From JAAYJG01 sp964450305 (lineage in GTDB: Bacteria; Bacillota; Clostridia; DSM-8532), in assembly GCA_964450305.1 (NCBI GenBank), contig CAYVFB010000001.1:1-64000 (forward strand): 64,000 nucleotides of DNA, written 5' to 3'. A program made the translations under genes and the position numbers. Positions 1 to 11,077 of the stretch are shown in pieces. The notes beneath the pieces were generated by a model. That model had not been told where the DNA came from, did not search any database, and worked only from the letters and a program-made list of their open reading frames with translations. How positions within the stretch are numbered: the stretch's first letter is position 1; every line of letters starts with the position of its first letter.

Positions 1-154
1 ACGGCCAAAGTACTTTCTTCAACTCAGAATAGATGTCTTTGACAAACCTTGCGAGCTTCTGAAAGATACTGGGCTTCTTTTCCTTCTGTGATTTTTCCTT
101 CTGCTGTTTTTCCTTTTGTTGCTTTTCCAATTGTTGCTTTTCTTGTTCAGCCAT
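1..154 (-). CDS. secE: SecE preprotein translocase subunit, N-terminal part (cut by window edge)
   Basis: The first 51 codons of SecE read on the minus strand from an ATG at 154. SecE is the small membrane subunit that clamps SecY in the protein export channel. Visible are a very hydrophilic lead rich in Lys, Gln and Glu (residues 2-28) and then the family hallmark around residues 31-51, ending SELKKVLWP just before the membrane helix, which lies outside the window. The rpmG-secE order is the usual Firmicutes arrangement, normally followed by nusG. A weak ribosome site (GGGAGATG) lies a few bases upstream. The charged lead is longer than in many homologues. Identity is secure although the membrane part is not visible. 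Confidence 0.9.
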   Translation of the reverse strand, partial: MAEQEKQQLEKQQKEKQQKEKSQKEKKPSIFQKLARFVKDIYSELKKVLWP

Positions 155-261
155 TGAAAACATCTCCCAACTCTACGCGGATAAACCCGCGCTGATTCGT
201 TTCCTGGTATGCACAATACTCCCTTTAAGGGAGATAAACGGTATACAAATCACCGATGTGC

Positions 262-411
262 TTACTTTGTTTCCTTGTGTGCTGTGTGCTTCCGGCAGAA
301 CCTGCAGTACTTGTTCATTTCCAGTCTGTCCGGATCGTTCTTCTTGTTTTTGATACCATCATAATTTCTTTGCTTGCATTCGGTACAAGCCATGGTAATC
401 TTAACTCTCAT
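262..411 (-). CDS. rpmG: 50S ribosomal protein L33
   Basis: A 49-residue protein, too short for usual ORF cut-offs, starting MRVKITMACTEC and ending HTAHKETK. L33 is a small zinc-binding protein of the large ribosomal subunit. Two CxxC pairs are present (C9/C12 and C37/C40), so this is the zinc-containing C+ form of L33 rather than the zinc-independent form made under zinc starvation. It lies about 107 bases upstream of secE on the same strand and is probably co-transcribed with it. A consensus sigma-A promoter lies upstream. Length and sequence match the family closely. Confidence 0.95.
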   Translation of the reverse strand: MRVKITMACTECKQRNYDGIKNKKNDPDRLEMNKYCRFCRKHTAHKETK

Positions 412-539
412 GTGCCACACCCCTTATTGCCTGTTCGTAAAAACAGCTGTTGATTGCAGACGCCGCCTGCATGACGGCAACGGTAACTGCATAAAAATTT
501 CCATACATAAAAAAAAGCCTTACATGCAAAGCAGGATTA

Positions 540-568
540 AGTTTAACATACTTTTGAACGTCTGTCAA
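540..568 (-). promoter_or_regulatory. Sigma-A promoter for rpmG-secE
   Basis: On the minus strand TTGACA (563-568), a 17-base spacer and TAAACT (540-545). The -35 is perfect and the spacer optimal. It would give a leader of about 120 bases before rpmG. No other strong element is seen in the 412-646 intergenic stretch. Confidence 0.75.
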
Positions 569-646
569 GAAGCTTGTTTATTCGGATTTGGACAGTACCC
601 TGTGGTAGTCTTTGGTAAGAAAGAACTCTTTATTTTAAGTGGATAG

Positions 647-672
647 CAGCGGCAGGACTACCCCTGCCGCTG
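647..672 (-). terminator. Hairpin between ppdK and rpmG, probable terminator
   Basis: A perfect 10-bp stem (CAGCGGCAGG / CCTGCCGCTG) with a 6-base loop lies 60 bases after the ppdK stop codon. The stem is very stable, but no good U-run follows on the minus strand, so termination may be partial or factor-assisted. Confidence 0.55.
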
Positions 673-731
673 ATTTTACATGCTTCGTTTTCACTGACTG
701 AATTAAAATGAACCATCCATCCCGAGTAATA

Positions 732-3353
<2,622 letters not shown>

Positions 3354-3555
3354 ATTTTCTCTCCTCCTATGAACAACCATGATATCTCATGGATTCTTTA
3401 CGATTTTAGTTTTTCCCGGTAACTTGCCAGAGGTATTCCAAATGACAGAACTGTGACTAATGTTCTAAGTATTGCCGAAAAGATTCTTTTGCATTCCACG
3501 GGCTGATGTATACAGAATACCGTGCTGCAAACCCGCAGTTTAGCCAATATGTACC

Positions 3556-3597
3556 TGTTACCGTAACAATCATAGCATATCACGATAAACCTGTAAA
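3556..3597 (-). promoter_or_regulatory. ppdK promoter with adjoining 13-bp palindrome
   Basis: On the minus strand TTTACA (3592-3597), 17-base spacer, TATGAT (3569-3574). Directly downstream, covering the expected start point, is the perfect palindrome TGTTAC-C-GTAACA (3556-3568). A repressor bound there would block initiation. The transcript would carry a leader of about 200 bases. The rest of the 3354-3750 intergenic region shows no gene. Confidence 0.6.
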
Positions 3598-3697
3598 CCT
3601 TTGGTGTGTGAAATATCAGTATCATCAGGGGGCTGTTCAGAAATGCATTGCTTCCGGTGTTTTAAAGCAGGTAATGCCTATTTTTCCATTCTGAAAC

Positions 3698-3719
3698 AAG
3701 GCGGGGAATCCCCCGCCTT
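3698..3719 (-). terminator. Terminator after glyQS
   Basis: A 9-bp GC-rich stem AAGGCGGGG / CCCCGCCTT with a 4-base loop lies 33 bases beyond the glyQS stop codon. On the minus strand it is followed by TTGTTTC, a short imperfect U-tract. Confidence 0.7.
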
Positions 3720-3751
3720 TTCCAGATCGATGCTATTGTGATGAAAATGTG

Positions 3752-5140
3752 TTAAAAATTAAACCTGCCTTTAAAATAAGCTTCCAGTTCGGCTATGGGA
3801 ATGCGAACCTGTTGCATGGAATCCCTTTCACGGATGGTCACCATTTGATCTTCGAGTGAGTCGAAGTCGAAGGTGATACAATAGGGTGTTCCAATCTCAT
3901 CCTGGCGCCTGTATCGCTTTCCAATGCTTGCTGTCTCGTCAAATTCACAGTTATAGTGCTTCAGCAGGTTTTCATAAACCTTGAATGCCTCATCGCCAAG
4001 CTTCCTGGACAGGGGCAGCACGGCGATTTTAACCGGAGCCAGTGCAGGATGGAAGCGCAGTACGGTGCGCACATCGCCTTCCCCAACCTCTTCCTCGTCA
4101 TAGGCTTCACACAGCAGTGCAAGAGCAACCCTATCGGCACCTAAAGATGGCTCAATGACATAAGGAATATACTTTTCATTGGTTATCGGATCAAAGTAAG
4201 ACATATCTTCCTTCGAATGCTGCATATGCTGCTTGAGATCGAAATCGGTTCTGTCGGCGATGCCCCACAGCTCTCCCCAACCAAACGGGAACAAATACTC
4301 GATGTCGGTGGTCGCATTGCTGTAATGGCTCAGCTCAGCCTTGGAGTGATCCCGCAGCTTCAGGTTTTCTACCTTTATATTCAGATCCAGCAGGAACTTT
4401 TTACAGAAGTCCTTCCAATACAGGAACCATTCCATATCCTTGCCTGGCTCACAGAAAAATTCCAGCTCCATTTGCTCGAATTCACGGGTTCTGAAGGTAA
4501 AATTGCCCGGTGTGATCTCATTGCGGAAGGATTTTCCGATTTGCCCAATTCCGAAAGGAATCTTTTTCCGGGTGGAACGCTGGACATTCTTAAAATTCAC
4601 AAAGATACCCTGTGCGGTTTCAGGCCTTAAGTAAATCTCATTTTTGGAATCTTCGGTAACCCCCTGAAAGGTTTTAAACATTAGATTAAACTTGCGAATG
4701 GCCGTAAAATCGGTGCTTCCGCAGCCTGGGCAACCAATTTTGTTCTCCTGCATGTATTGGGTCATGGCATCATTGCTCATACCATCGACGATCATATTGA
4801 CGCCATGCTCTTTGTTCCAGCCTTCGATGAGATTATCCGCCCGGTGCCTTGTTTTACATTGGCGGCAATCGATCAGCGGGTCTGAAAAGCCGCCCACATG
4901 CCCGGATGCCACCCATACCATCGGGTTCATCAGGATGGCACAGTCCAGCCCCACATTATAGGGGTTCTCCTGGACAAACCTCTTCCACCAGAGTCTTTTA
5001 ACATTGTTTTTGAATTCCACACCCAAAGGACCGTAATCCCAGGTGTTCGCGAGCCCGTCATAAATCTCGGAGCCCTGGAAAATAAAACCCCTGTTTTTTG
5101 CCAGGGCAACAATTTTGTCCATTGTCTTCTCAAAAGCCAT
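3752..5140 (-). CDS. glyQS: Glycyl-tRNA synthetase, dimeric type
   Basis: A 462-residue class II glycyl-tRNA synthetase of the single-chain alpha2 type, which charges tRNA-Gly. It opens MAFEKTMDKIVALAKNRG. Class II motif 2 is seen at FRNEITPGNFTFRTREFEQME, zinc-binding cysteines at CRQCKT and CPGCGS, and motif 3 near PSLGADRVALAL; the C-terminal anticodon-binding domain follows. The chosen ATG (5140) sits 9 bases after GGGAGGA; an ATG at 5146 lies too close and the one at 5161 precedes the ribosome site. It is the last gene of the yicC-remA-gmk-rpoZ-glyQS run, 35 bases after rpoZ, and a terminator follows. Confidence 0.95.
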   Translation of the reverse strand: MAFEKTMDKIVALAKNRGFIFQGSEIYDGLANTWDYGPLGVEFKNNVKRLWWKRFVQENPYNVGLDCAILMNPMVWVASGHVGGFSDPLIDCRQCKTRHRADNLIEGWNKEHGVNMIVDGMSNDAMTQYMQENKIGCPGCGSTDFTAIRKFNLMFKTFQGVTEDSKNEIYLRPETAQGIFVNFKNVQRSTRKKIPFGIGQIGKSFRNEITPGNFTFRTREFEQMELEFFCEPGKDMEWFLYWKDFCKKFLLDLNIKVENLKLRDHSKAELSHYSNATTDIEYLFPFGWGELWGIADRTDFDLKQHMQHSKEDMSYFDPITNEKYIPYVIEPSLGADRVALALLCEAYDEEEVGEGDVRTVLRFHPALAPVKIAVLPLSRKLGDEAFKVYENLLKHYNCEFDETASIGKRYRRQDEIGTPYCITFDFDSLEDQMVTIRERDSMQQVRIPIAELEAYFKGRFNF

Positions 5141-5175
5141 TTTCATTTCCTCCCGGTTCAACCTCTCTGCGTGGT

Positions 5176-5391
5176 TCAGGGGTTGGTTGCTTCACGTTTG
5201 ATTTTATGGTACCGCACTTTCCCTTCATGGATCTCCTGAATGGCCATGGAGACATCCTTATCAGACTTTGACACTGAAAGAGGCTGTGCTCCCGCTGTGA
5301 GCATGCGGGCTCGTTTGGCCGTCGCATTTACCAGCGTGTAGCGGTTTTCGACCTTTTTTAGTAAATCTGCGACTGATGGTTTTATCATCAT
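5176..5391 (-). CDS. rpoZ: RNA polymerase omega subunit
   Basis: A 71-residue omega subunit, which helps assemble and stabilise RNA polymerase by holding the beta-prime subunit. It begins MMIKPSVADLLKKVENRYTL and contains the typical NATAKRARML stretch, in which the RAR region contacts beta-prime. Position directly after gmk is the standard Firmicutes arrangement (remA-gmk-rpoZ). Either of two adjacent ATG codons (5391 or 5388) could be used behind GGGGAGTG. Length is normal for the family. Confidence 0.92.
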   Translation of the reverse strand: MMIKPSVADLLKKVENRYTLVNATAKRARMLTAGAQPLSVSKSDKDVSMAIQEIHEGKVRYHKIKREATNP

Positions 5392-5448
5392 TCTTTATCA
5401 CTCCCCGTATTTGATTATATATCAGTATACTGTTTCCAATAGAAGTTT

Positions 5449-6036
5449 TCACTGCTTTTTTGACTGTTTCGCGTTCTTTCTTCTCTCCTTGCGGATAATC
5501 TTCAGGAACCGGTCTGCGGCTTCTTCGACGGTATCATTCATGATGATATGATCGTATGATTCGGAATACCGCATCTCGTTCTCAGCCCGTTTCAGCCTGT
5601 TCTCGATAACCTCGGGCGTCTCGGTACCTCTTTTGGTAATCCGTCTGCGTAACTCTTCCAATGACGGTGGCATAATAAAAACCAGGATGCATTGAGGATA
5701 CTGCTTTTTAATATTGTTTGCGCCTTCCACATCGATCTCGAGAAGGACAATCCTTCCCTTTTCAAGCTCGCTTTCCACATAAGCTTTTGGGGTTCCATAA
5801 TAATTACCACAGTAGTCAACCCATTCCAGCAGCTCATTTCCCTGGATCATCTCTTCAAACCGTTCTCTTGTGACAAAGAAATAATTCCTTCCATCGATCT
5901 CGCCGGGCCGTGGGCTTCTGGAGGTCGCCGAAACAGAAAAAATCACGTCTTTTTCACGCTCCCGCACAAGGGACACCACGGTTCCCTTCCCAACACCGGC
6001 AGGGCCTGAAACAACAATCAAAAGACCCGGATTCAT
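5449..6036 (-). CDS. gmk: Guanylate kinase
   Basis: A 195-residue guanylate kinase, which phosphorylates GMP to GDP in purine nucleotide supply. It has the P-loop GPAGVGKGT at residues 11-19, the GMP-binding SRSPRPGEIDGRNYFF block near 41-55, and the lid and C-terminal region RRRITKRGTE. The start ATG overlaps the remA stop by four bases, indicating translational coupling. It lies in the conserved remA-gmk-rpoZ unit. Length and all motifs are normal. Confidence 0.96.
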   Translation of the reverse strand: MNPGLLIVVSGPAGVGKGTVVSLVREREKDVIFSVSATSRSPRPGEIDGRNYFFVTRERFEEMIQGNELLEWVDYCGNYYGTPKAYVESELEKGRIVLLEIDVEGANNIKKQYPQCILVFIMPPSLEELRRRITKRGTETPEVIENRLKRAENEMRYSESYDHIIMNDTVEEAADRFLKIIRKERRKNAKQSKKQ

Positions 6037-6317
6037 TCCGCATCCTCCTGATCAAGATCGTCACCGACCACCGTATCGGCGCTCTTGTCGCTTAACCTGT
6101 GGGCTACGGTTTCCGGCTGTACAGCTGAAAGAACGATATGATCGCTGTCGGTCACAATCACCGCACGGGTTCTTCTGCCATAGGTAGCGTCAATGAGCAT
6201 GCCGCGATCCCGCGCTTCCTGAATGATGCGCTTGATGGGCGCCGATTCCGGGCTCACAATCGCAATAATCCTGTTTGCGGATACAATGTTCCCAAATCCA
6301 ACATTGATAAGCTTCAT
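6033..6317 (-). CDS. remA: RemA-family regulator (DUF370)
   Basis: A 94-residue DUF370/RemA protein. In Bacillus RemA is a DNA-binding activator of extracellular matrix genes. The family core is seen in residues 1-75 (MKLINVGFGNIVSANRIIAI, then SAPIKRIIQEARDRGMLID and YGRRTRAVI). It carries an acidic tail of about 18 residues (to ...DDLDQEDAE) beyond the core. The yicC-remA-gmk order is typical of Firmicutes. The target genes in this organism are unknown. Confidence 0.9.
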   Translation of the reverse strand: MKLINVGFGNIVSANRIIAIVSPESAPIKRIIQEARDRGMLIDATYGRRTRAVIVTDSDHIVLSAVQPETVAHRLSDKSADTVVGDDLDQEDAE

Positions 6318-6412
6318 TTGGTAAACCTCCGTTAAGGCTGAACAGGTTAAGGTTCTGGTGGGATTGTGGAGATGGATTGCAGGTTTTGATGTAACCCCTT
6401 ACCTGTTCCCCG

Positions 6413-7291
6413 CTATTCTATATTTTGTATCTGCTCTCTGATTTTTTCTATTTCACTTTTCAGCTCGACAACATTACGGGTGATCTCCAGATCGTTTGCC
6501 TTGGAGCCGATGGTGTTGACTTCCCGGTTCATTTCCTGGAGCAGGAAATCCAGCTTTTTACCGATGGGACCGTCCAGGTTGATGATTTGTCCGAATTGCT
6601 CAAGGTGGCTTTTCAGACGAACCAGCTCTTCATTGATGCTGGCCTTGTCGGCAAACATGGCCACTTCCATGGCAATACGCATTTCATCAATATTGTTGTT
6701 CTCCAGTAGTTCGCGGATCCTTGCCGAAAGCTTTTCCCGATATTCGGTAACCACATGGGGTGCGCGCTCGAGAATTTTCTGACGGTATCCCTCTATAAAC
6801 CCGCAGATGTCCAACAAGCTTTTTTTTAGCTTTTCACCCTCTGCTTCACGCATGGACAGCAGGTTGTTCACCGCTTCATTCACGGCTTGCTCTAAAACCT
6901 TCCAAATTTCTTCGCTGTCCTCTTCCTTTTTTTCGACGCGCAGTATCTCCGGAAACCTGGCCAGTGACGAGGACGAAATATCCTCCCTTAACCCGAGGTT
7001 TTGCGCAATTTTGCTCATGGCCTGGTAATAAGCCCGGGCAAGCCCTTCATCCAGAATGACTTCCTTTTTCCCTTCACCGATGTTTTCCCAGTTGATGAAC
7101 ACATCAATTTTCCCTCTTGAAACCCGGGAGGTGATCAATGAGCGGATTTTGTCTTCAAAACAGCTCAGCTGCCTGGGCAGACGGATATAAACATCACAAT
7201 ACCTGTGATTAACGGTCTTGATTTCGATGTTCATTCGGATTTCTTCGTTCTGATATTCATAATGACCATATCCGGTCATGCTTCTAATCAT
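6413..7291 (-). CDS. yicC: YicC-family endoribonuclease
   Basis: A 292-residue YicC/YloC protein. Members are divalent-metal dependent endoribonucleases implicated in RNA turnover. It has the opening MIRSMTGYG, the N-terminal YicC domain (about 1-155) and the C-terminal DUF1732 domain with EVAMFADKASINEELVRLKSH and LDFLLQEMNREVNTIGSK, the most conserved blocks of the family. It heads the run to remA-gmk-rpoZ-glyQS, with 95 bases to remA. The start ATG lies behind GGAGGTCAC. Family assignment is secure; its cellular RNA targets are not known from sequence. Confidence 0.94.
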   Translation of the reverse strand: MIRSMTGYGHYEYQNEEIRMNIEIKTVNHRYCDVYIRLPRQLSCFEDKIRSLITSRVSRGKIDVFINWENIGEGKKEVILDEGLARAYYQAMSKIAQNLGLREDISSSSLARFPEILRVEKKEEDSEEIWKVLEQAVNEAVNNLLSMREAEGEKLKKSLLDICGFIEGYRQKILERAPHVVTEYREKLSARIRELLENNNIDEMRIAMEVAMFADKASINEELVRLKSHLEQFGQIINLDGPIGKKLDFLLQEMNREVNTIGSKANDLEITRNVVELKSEIEKIREQIQNIE

Positions 7292-7345
7292 TTTTGTGAC
7301 CTCCAGCTCCTCATAACATTCAGGAACATGCTGAATTCATTTTTA

Positions 7346-7376
7346 TGAAAAAAGGCACATCTGAAAAATCAGATGT
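7346..7376 (-). terminator. Terminator of the hrcA-to-cheY region
   Basis: On the minus strand a perfect 8-bp stem (ACATCTGA / TCAGATGT) with a 4-base loop is followed by GCCTTTTTTC, a classical intrinsic terminator about 140 bases after the cheY stop. Confidence 0.85.
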
Positions 7377-7517
7377 ACTGCTTTCCAAATTTGCTTTTCG
7401 CACCAAAGCTATCCCATGAGACAGTTCGGTAAAGCACCTTTATTATCATAACGAGTTTGTTAAACCTTCATTGCTTTCTTTGTTAAACGGCATCTTTGAT
7501 CGAAGGCTTTCCGGTTC

Positions 7518-7889
7518 CTACATGGCCAGTACGTTTTTAACAGCCTGGTAAACCCTGGACTTTTCGAAGGGTTTGATCACAAAGTCCTTGGCTCCCATTT
7601 TGATGGCTTCAATTACCATGGATTGCTGCCCCATAGCCGAAACCATGATGATGCGGGTTTTCGGACTGACCCTCATAATTTCGGGAACGGCTTGAATCCC
7701 GTCCAGCTCAGGCATAGTGATGTCAAGAGTCATGATATCCGGCTGGAACTTTTCTGCAGCCTCTATAGCGTCCTGGCCATTGGATGCCTCCCCCAGAACC
7801 TTGTATTCTTCAACCTGTTCTATCATTTTTCGGATAATGGTTCTCATAAAAACTGCATCATCAACAATTACAAAAGTAATTTCCTTCAT
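7518..7889 (-). CDS. cheY: CheY-like single-domain response regulator
   Basis: A stand-alone receiver domain of 123 residues. It has the acidic pair in FVIVDDAVFMR, the phospho-acceptor Asp in MTLDITMPELDG, the switch Thr/Ser position in MVSAMGQQ and the Lys in VIKPFEKS. The closest pattern is CheY of chemotaxis systems. The start at 7889 overlaps the rsmE stop as ATGA; a longer start at 7898 lies directly against the AGGAG and is less likely. No chemotaxis operon surrounds it, but a degenerate CheA-like protein is encoded at 14905-16170 in the same block, a possible phosphorelay partner. Partner assignment is inference. Confidence 0.9.
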   Translation of the reverse strand: MKEITFVIVDDAVFMRTIIRKMIEQVEEYKVLGEASNGQDAIEAAEKFQPDIMTLDITMPELDGIQAVPEIMRVSPKTRIIMVSAMGQQSMVIEAIKMGAKDFVIKPFEKSRVYQAVKNVLAM

Positions 7890-8653
7890 GTTTTCCATTC
7901 TCCTGTTTCATACATAATCACAGATAAAACAGCAATTGCTGCAGTTTCCGTTCTTAAAATTCTCTTTCCCAGGCTTACAGGGTTAAACCCCTGCTGTTGG
8001 GCAAACTGTACTTCTTCTTCGGAAAAACCACCCTCGGGACCGATAAAAATACCTGACGTTCTGATATCATCTATATTATAACATATCAATAAATCTTTCA
8101 AACATTTTTTTCCCTCATTCTCATAGCAGTAAACAGTAAGCGCATCGGTTTCATTATTTACCCTTTCGAACCATAATTTCATCGCATCCAGATAGGACAT
8201 CGGAGCTTTTACCTCCGGTACCCGAACCCGACCCGATTGCTTGCATGCTTCCCGTGCAATTCTGTTCCACCGCTCCAGCTTTCCGTCAAGCCCCCGGTCA
8301 TGAAGCCGGATCACCGAATATTGCGTTACCATCGGAATGATTTCCCGCACGCCCAACTCAACAGACTTTTGAATAATCCAGTCCATCTTGTCGGCTTTGG
8401 GAATCCCCTGGAAAAGGAAAACATCTTTCTCAGGTTCGGTTCCCGGCTGCCAGGCCTTGATGATTTTCCCGGCGACGCTGCTTTTTTCGATGGATACCAC
8501 TTCGGCTTCATACTCGAAGCCTGTTGTGTCGAAGGCAAGAAAAACATCTCCGGGTTTAAAGCGCAGCACCTGAAGCATATGCTTCGCGTCATCCCCTGTG
8601 AGGATCAGGCTGTCTTTATTCACATCTTCTGGTTTGATCAGGAATCTATGCAT
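7886..8653 (-). CDS. rsmE: 16S rRNA m3U1498 methyltransferase
   Basis: A 255-residue RsmE of the SPOUT (knotted methyltransferase) class, which methylates N3 of U1498 in 16S rRNA using AdoMet. The N-terminal PUA-like part opens MHRFLIKPEDV. The C-terminal trefoil knot carries IGPEGGFSEEEV and LGKRILRTETA, the family signatures. The start ATG at 8653 lies inside the 3' end of prmA (16-base overlap), so the two are coupled. The prmA-rsmE pair downstream of dnaJ is standard in Firmicutes. Confidence 0.94.
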   Translation of the reverse strand: MHRFLIKPEDVNKDSLILTGDDAKHMLQVLRFKPGDVFLAFDTTGFEYEAEVVSIEKSSVAGKIIKAWQPGTEPEKDVFLFQGIPKADKMDWIIQKSVELGVREIIPMVTQYSVIRLHDRGLDGKLERWNRIAREACKQSGRVRVPEVKAPMSYLDAMKLWFERVNNETDALTVYCYENEGKKCLKDLLICYNIDDIRTSGIFIGPEGGFSEEEVQFAQQQGFNPVSLGKRILRTETAAIAVLSVIMYETGEWKT

Positions 8654-9564
8654 AACTGCAATGCCACCCACTCACCCTCATCGATTTCCCGGGTAACGCG
8701 GTACCCTTGCTGTACAGCTGCACTCACAACCTCCTGCTTTCTTTCGCGAATGATCCCGGAAAGCAGAATGACAGAGTGCAGGCCGATGTAATGCTTCAAG
8801 TCTGGAAGCAGCGCCAGTATCACGTCTGCGATGATATTGATGATCACAATGTCATATTGTTCGCGCGGAAGGTTCTTCAATTCTCCCTGAAAAACCATCA
8901 CGCTTTTTTCAACATGGTTATTGTTGATGTTTTCCCGCGCCGTTTTACAGGCGGCATCGTCGATATCGACACAGGTGACCTGGGATACGCCCAGTTTCGC
9001 GGCAATAATGCCCAATATTCCGGTACCACAGCCCAAATCAAGGATCCGTTCATTTCCCCGGATCAGCTCATCAAGCAACACAGCACACATTCTGGTGGTC
9101 TCATGGGTACCTGTTCCAAAGGCCATTCCCGGATCAAGCTCGATGATGATTTTTCCTTCGTCGGCAATGAAATCTTCCCAGGAGGGCTTGATGATGACCC
9201 TGTTTGAAATATAAAAGGTTTTATAATGCTGCTTCCAGCTGTCCTTCCATTCAGAATCATCCCTAAGCAGGATTTCGATTTCCGAAGGAGGGTTTTCCAT
9301 TAATAAAAAAGCATCCTTCAGCTCGGCCTTCAGCGTTTCAACCTCTCGTCCGGCTTGAAAGTATGCTTTTATAATGGTTTTATTTCCGTAGCTGTCGAGA
9401 AAACCGTCATCTGCATAATCCAGATAGCGATTTTCCTCGAGAACCTGCCTGAAGGCCTGTGGATCGACGATCTCCAAACCCGTAACGCCTTGATCCATCA
9501 GGATCTGGGATAGAATTTCCTGTTCTTCCGATTCAACTTCTACCGATACTTCCAGCCACTGCAC
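8638..9564 (-). CDS. prmA: Ribosomal protein L11 methyltransferase
   Basis: A 308-residue PrmA, which trimethylates ribosomal protein L11. The N-terminal substrate-recognition region runs to about residue 130. The AdoMet-binding Rossmann domain has LDLGCGTGILGIIAAKLG (around 176-193) and the NII motif (VIINIIADVI). The start is a GTG at 9564, seven to eight bases after AAAGGAG. It follows dnaJ with a 149-base gap in which no clear promoter was found. Length is typical. Confidence 0.94.
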   Translation of the reverse strand: MQWLEVSVEVESEEQEILSQILMDQGVTGLEIVDPQAFRQVLEENRYLDYADDGFLDSYGNKTIIKAYFQAGREVETLKAELKDAFLLMENPPSEIEILLRDDSEWKDSWKQHYKTFYISNRVIIKPSWEDFIADEGKIIIELDPGMAFGTGTHETTRMCAVLLDELIRGNERILDLGCGTGILGIIAAKLGVSQVTCVDIDDAACKTARENINNNHVEKSVMVFQGELKNLPREQYDIVIINIIADVILALLPDLKHYIGLHSVILLSGIIRERKQEVVSAAVQQGYRVTREIDEGEWVALQLCIDS

Positions 9565-9713
9565 TTGTTTTCTCCTTTACATTATTCACTCAACTTTCCC
9601 TCAGTGTTTAGGCATTTGCCTGCAGGCTGCCGACGGCGGTATGATGTCACACCCTTGCATGTCGGTATCAGCATCTCAAAACACTACCCGCAAATTGAGG
9701 TGGGTAAGTTGAG

Positions 9714-10838
9714 TTATTGAAATAGTTCCTTCATTTTGTCAAAAAAGTTTTTTCGCTGAACGAACACATCATCCCCGCTGACCTCGGCAAATTGCCGCAG
9801 CAGCTCTTTTTGTTTGGAGGAGAGCTTTGTCGGCACCTCCACATTGACCTTGACAAACTGGTCTCCCTTTGAATTGGAACGCAGATGTTTGATCCCCTTG
9901 TTGCGCAAGCGGAAGATGGTGCCTGTCTGGGTCCCTTCAGGGATGGAGTATTTGATCGTTCCTTCCAGCGTGGGAATGTCCATTTCGGCCCCCAAAGCAG
10001 CCTGAGTAAACGTTACAGGAATTTCGCAGATGATATTGAATCCTTCTCTTGTAAAGATTGGGTGCGGCTTTACGCGAATGGTGACATATAAATCCCCTGC
10101 AGGGCCTCCCTTTGTACCCGGTTCCCCTTCGCCACGCAGGGAAATCGTTTGGCTGTCATCGATTCCTGCAGGAATATCAATGTTCAGCGTGGAGCTTTTC
10201 TGAACCCTTCCACTGCCTTTGCACTCCTCACAGGGATGGGTGATCAATGTCCCCTCACCCCGGCAAACTTCGCAGGCTCTCGCGTTGACCATCTGCCCAA
10301 AGGGTGTGGATTGTACCTGCCTGACCTGGCCGGTGCCGTTGCAATGCTTACATGTCTGCGGAGCAGTACCCGGTTTCGCACCGGAACCACTGCATGTCTG
10401 GCAAGGCTGCATACGGCTAACACGGAATTCCTTTGAAACACCGAAAGCCGCTTCATTGAAGGTGATCTCCATGGCATATTTTAAATCGGCTCCTCGTCTG
10501 GGGCCTGCTTTCTGCCGGGAGCTTCGTCCAAAAGGTGATCCGCCAAAAAAACTGTCGAATATATCTTCAAAGCCGAAACCAAAGCCGCCAAAGCCTTCAA
10601 ACCCCGTTCCATTCAAGCCTGCATGCCCAAACCGGTCATACTGCTGTTTCTTCTGCGGGTCGCTTAAAACTGCGTAGGCTTCACTGACTTCCTTGAAATT
10701 TGCTTCGGCTTCCTGATTACCGGGATTCATATCCGGATGGTATTTCTTCGCAAGAGTGCGGTATGCTTTCTTTAAATCGGCCTCACTGGCGTCGCGTTCA
10801 ACCCCAAGCACTTCATAATAATCTCTTTTTTCGGGCAA
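9714..10838 (-). CDS. dnaJ: Chaperone DnaJ (Hsp40)
   Basis: DnaJ, the J-domain co-chaperone that delivers substrates to DnaK and stimulates its ATPase. It has the J domain with YHPDM (HPD motif), a Gly/Phe-rich linker (GFEGFGGFGFGFEDIFD), four CxxCxGxG-type zinc motifs (CQTCSGSG, CKHCNGTG, CEVCRGEG, CEECKGSG) and the two C-terminal beta domains. The start is best placed at the TTG at 10838, giving 374 residues opening (M)PEKRDYYEVLGV. An in-frame ATG at 10877 lies upstream of the transcription start predicted from the promoter at 10880-10908 and so cannot be used from it. dnaJ thus seems to have its own promoter in addition to any read-through from dnaK. Confidence 0.93.
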   Translation of the reverse strand: MPEKRDYYEVLGVERDASEADLKKAYRTLAKKYHPDMNPGNQEAEANFKEVSEAYAVLSDPQKKQQYDRFGHAGLNGTGFEGFGGFGFGFEDIFDSFFGGSPFGRSSRQKAGPRRGADLKYAMEITFNEAAFGVSKEFRVSRMQPCQTCSGSGAKPGTAPQTCKHCNGTGQVRQVQSTPFGQMVNARACEVCRGEGTLITHPCEECKGSGRVQKSSTLNIDIPAGIDDSQTISLRGEGEPGTKGGPAGDLYVTIRVKPHPIFTREGFNIICEIPVTFTQAALGAEMDIPTLEGTIKYSIPEGTQTGTIFRLRNKGIKHLRSNSKGDQFVKVNVEVPTKLSSKQKELLRQFAEVSGDDVFVQRKNFFDKMKELFQ

Positions 10839-10879
10839 CTCAACCAACCCCCACAACTGTTTTAGTTCACAACTCAACG

Positions 10880-10908
10880 ATTATAGCACACTTCAGGGTT
10901 ACCGACAA
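10880..10908 (-). promoter_or_regulatory. Sigma-A promoter for dnaJ
   Basis: On the minus strand TTGTCG (10903-10908), a 17-base spacer, and a perfect TATAAT (10880-10885). The predicted start near 10873 gives a leader of about 35 bases to the TTG start. No CIRCE or CtsR box overlaps it. Confidence 0.7.
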
Positions 10909-11014
10909 CAATCAACTTTGGTATTTTCTCAATGGATTCAAGGCAGTTACTGGTCACCCCCCTTAACAAGCTCATAAGAGCAATAGAGGGATGTGTTAGT
11001 AGCGATGTCCGACC

Positions 11015-11033
11015 GCGCCTGCTTACCTGTGAA
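11015..11033. repeat. 19-bp dispersed repeat, copy 1
   Basis: GCGCCTGCTTACCTGTGAA occurs here between dnaJ and dnaK and again at 33584-33602. Both copies lie in intergenic DNA. The second is next to an inverted-repeat element of REP type. Confidence 0.6.
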
Positions 11034-11077
11034 CAGTAAACTCATGTTAATGGGAAGCTTCTCACAAGTAAACCTGC

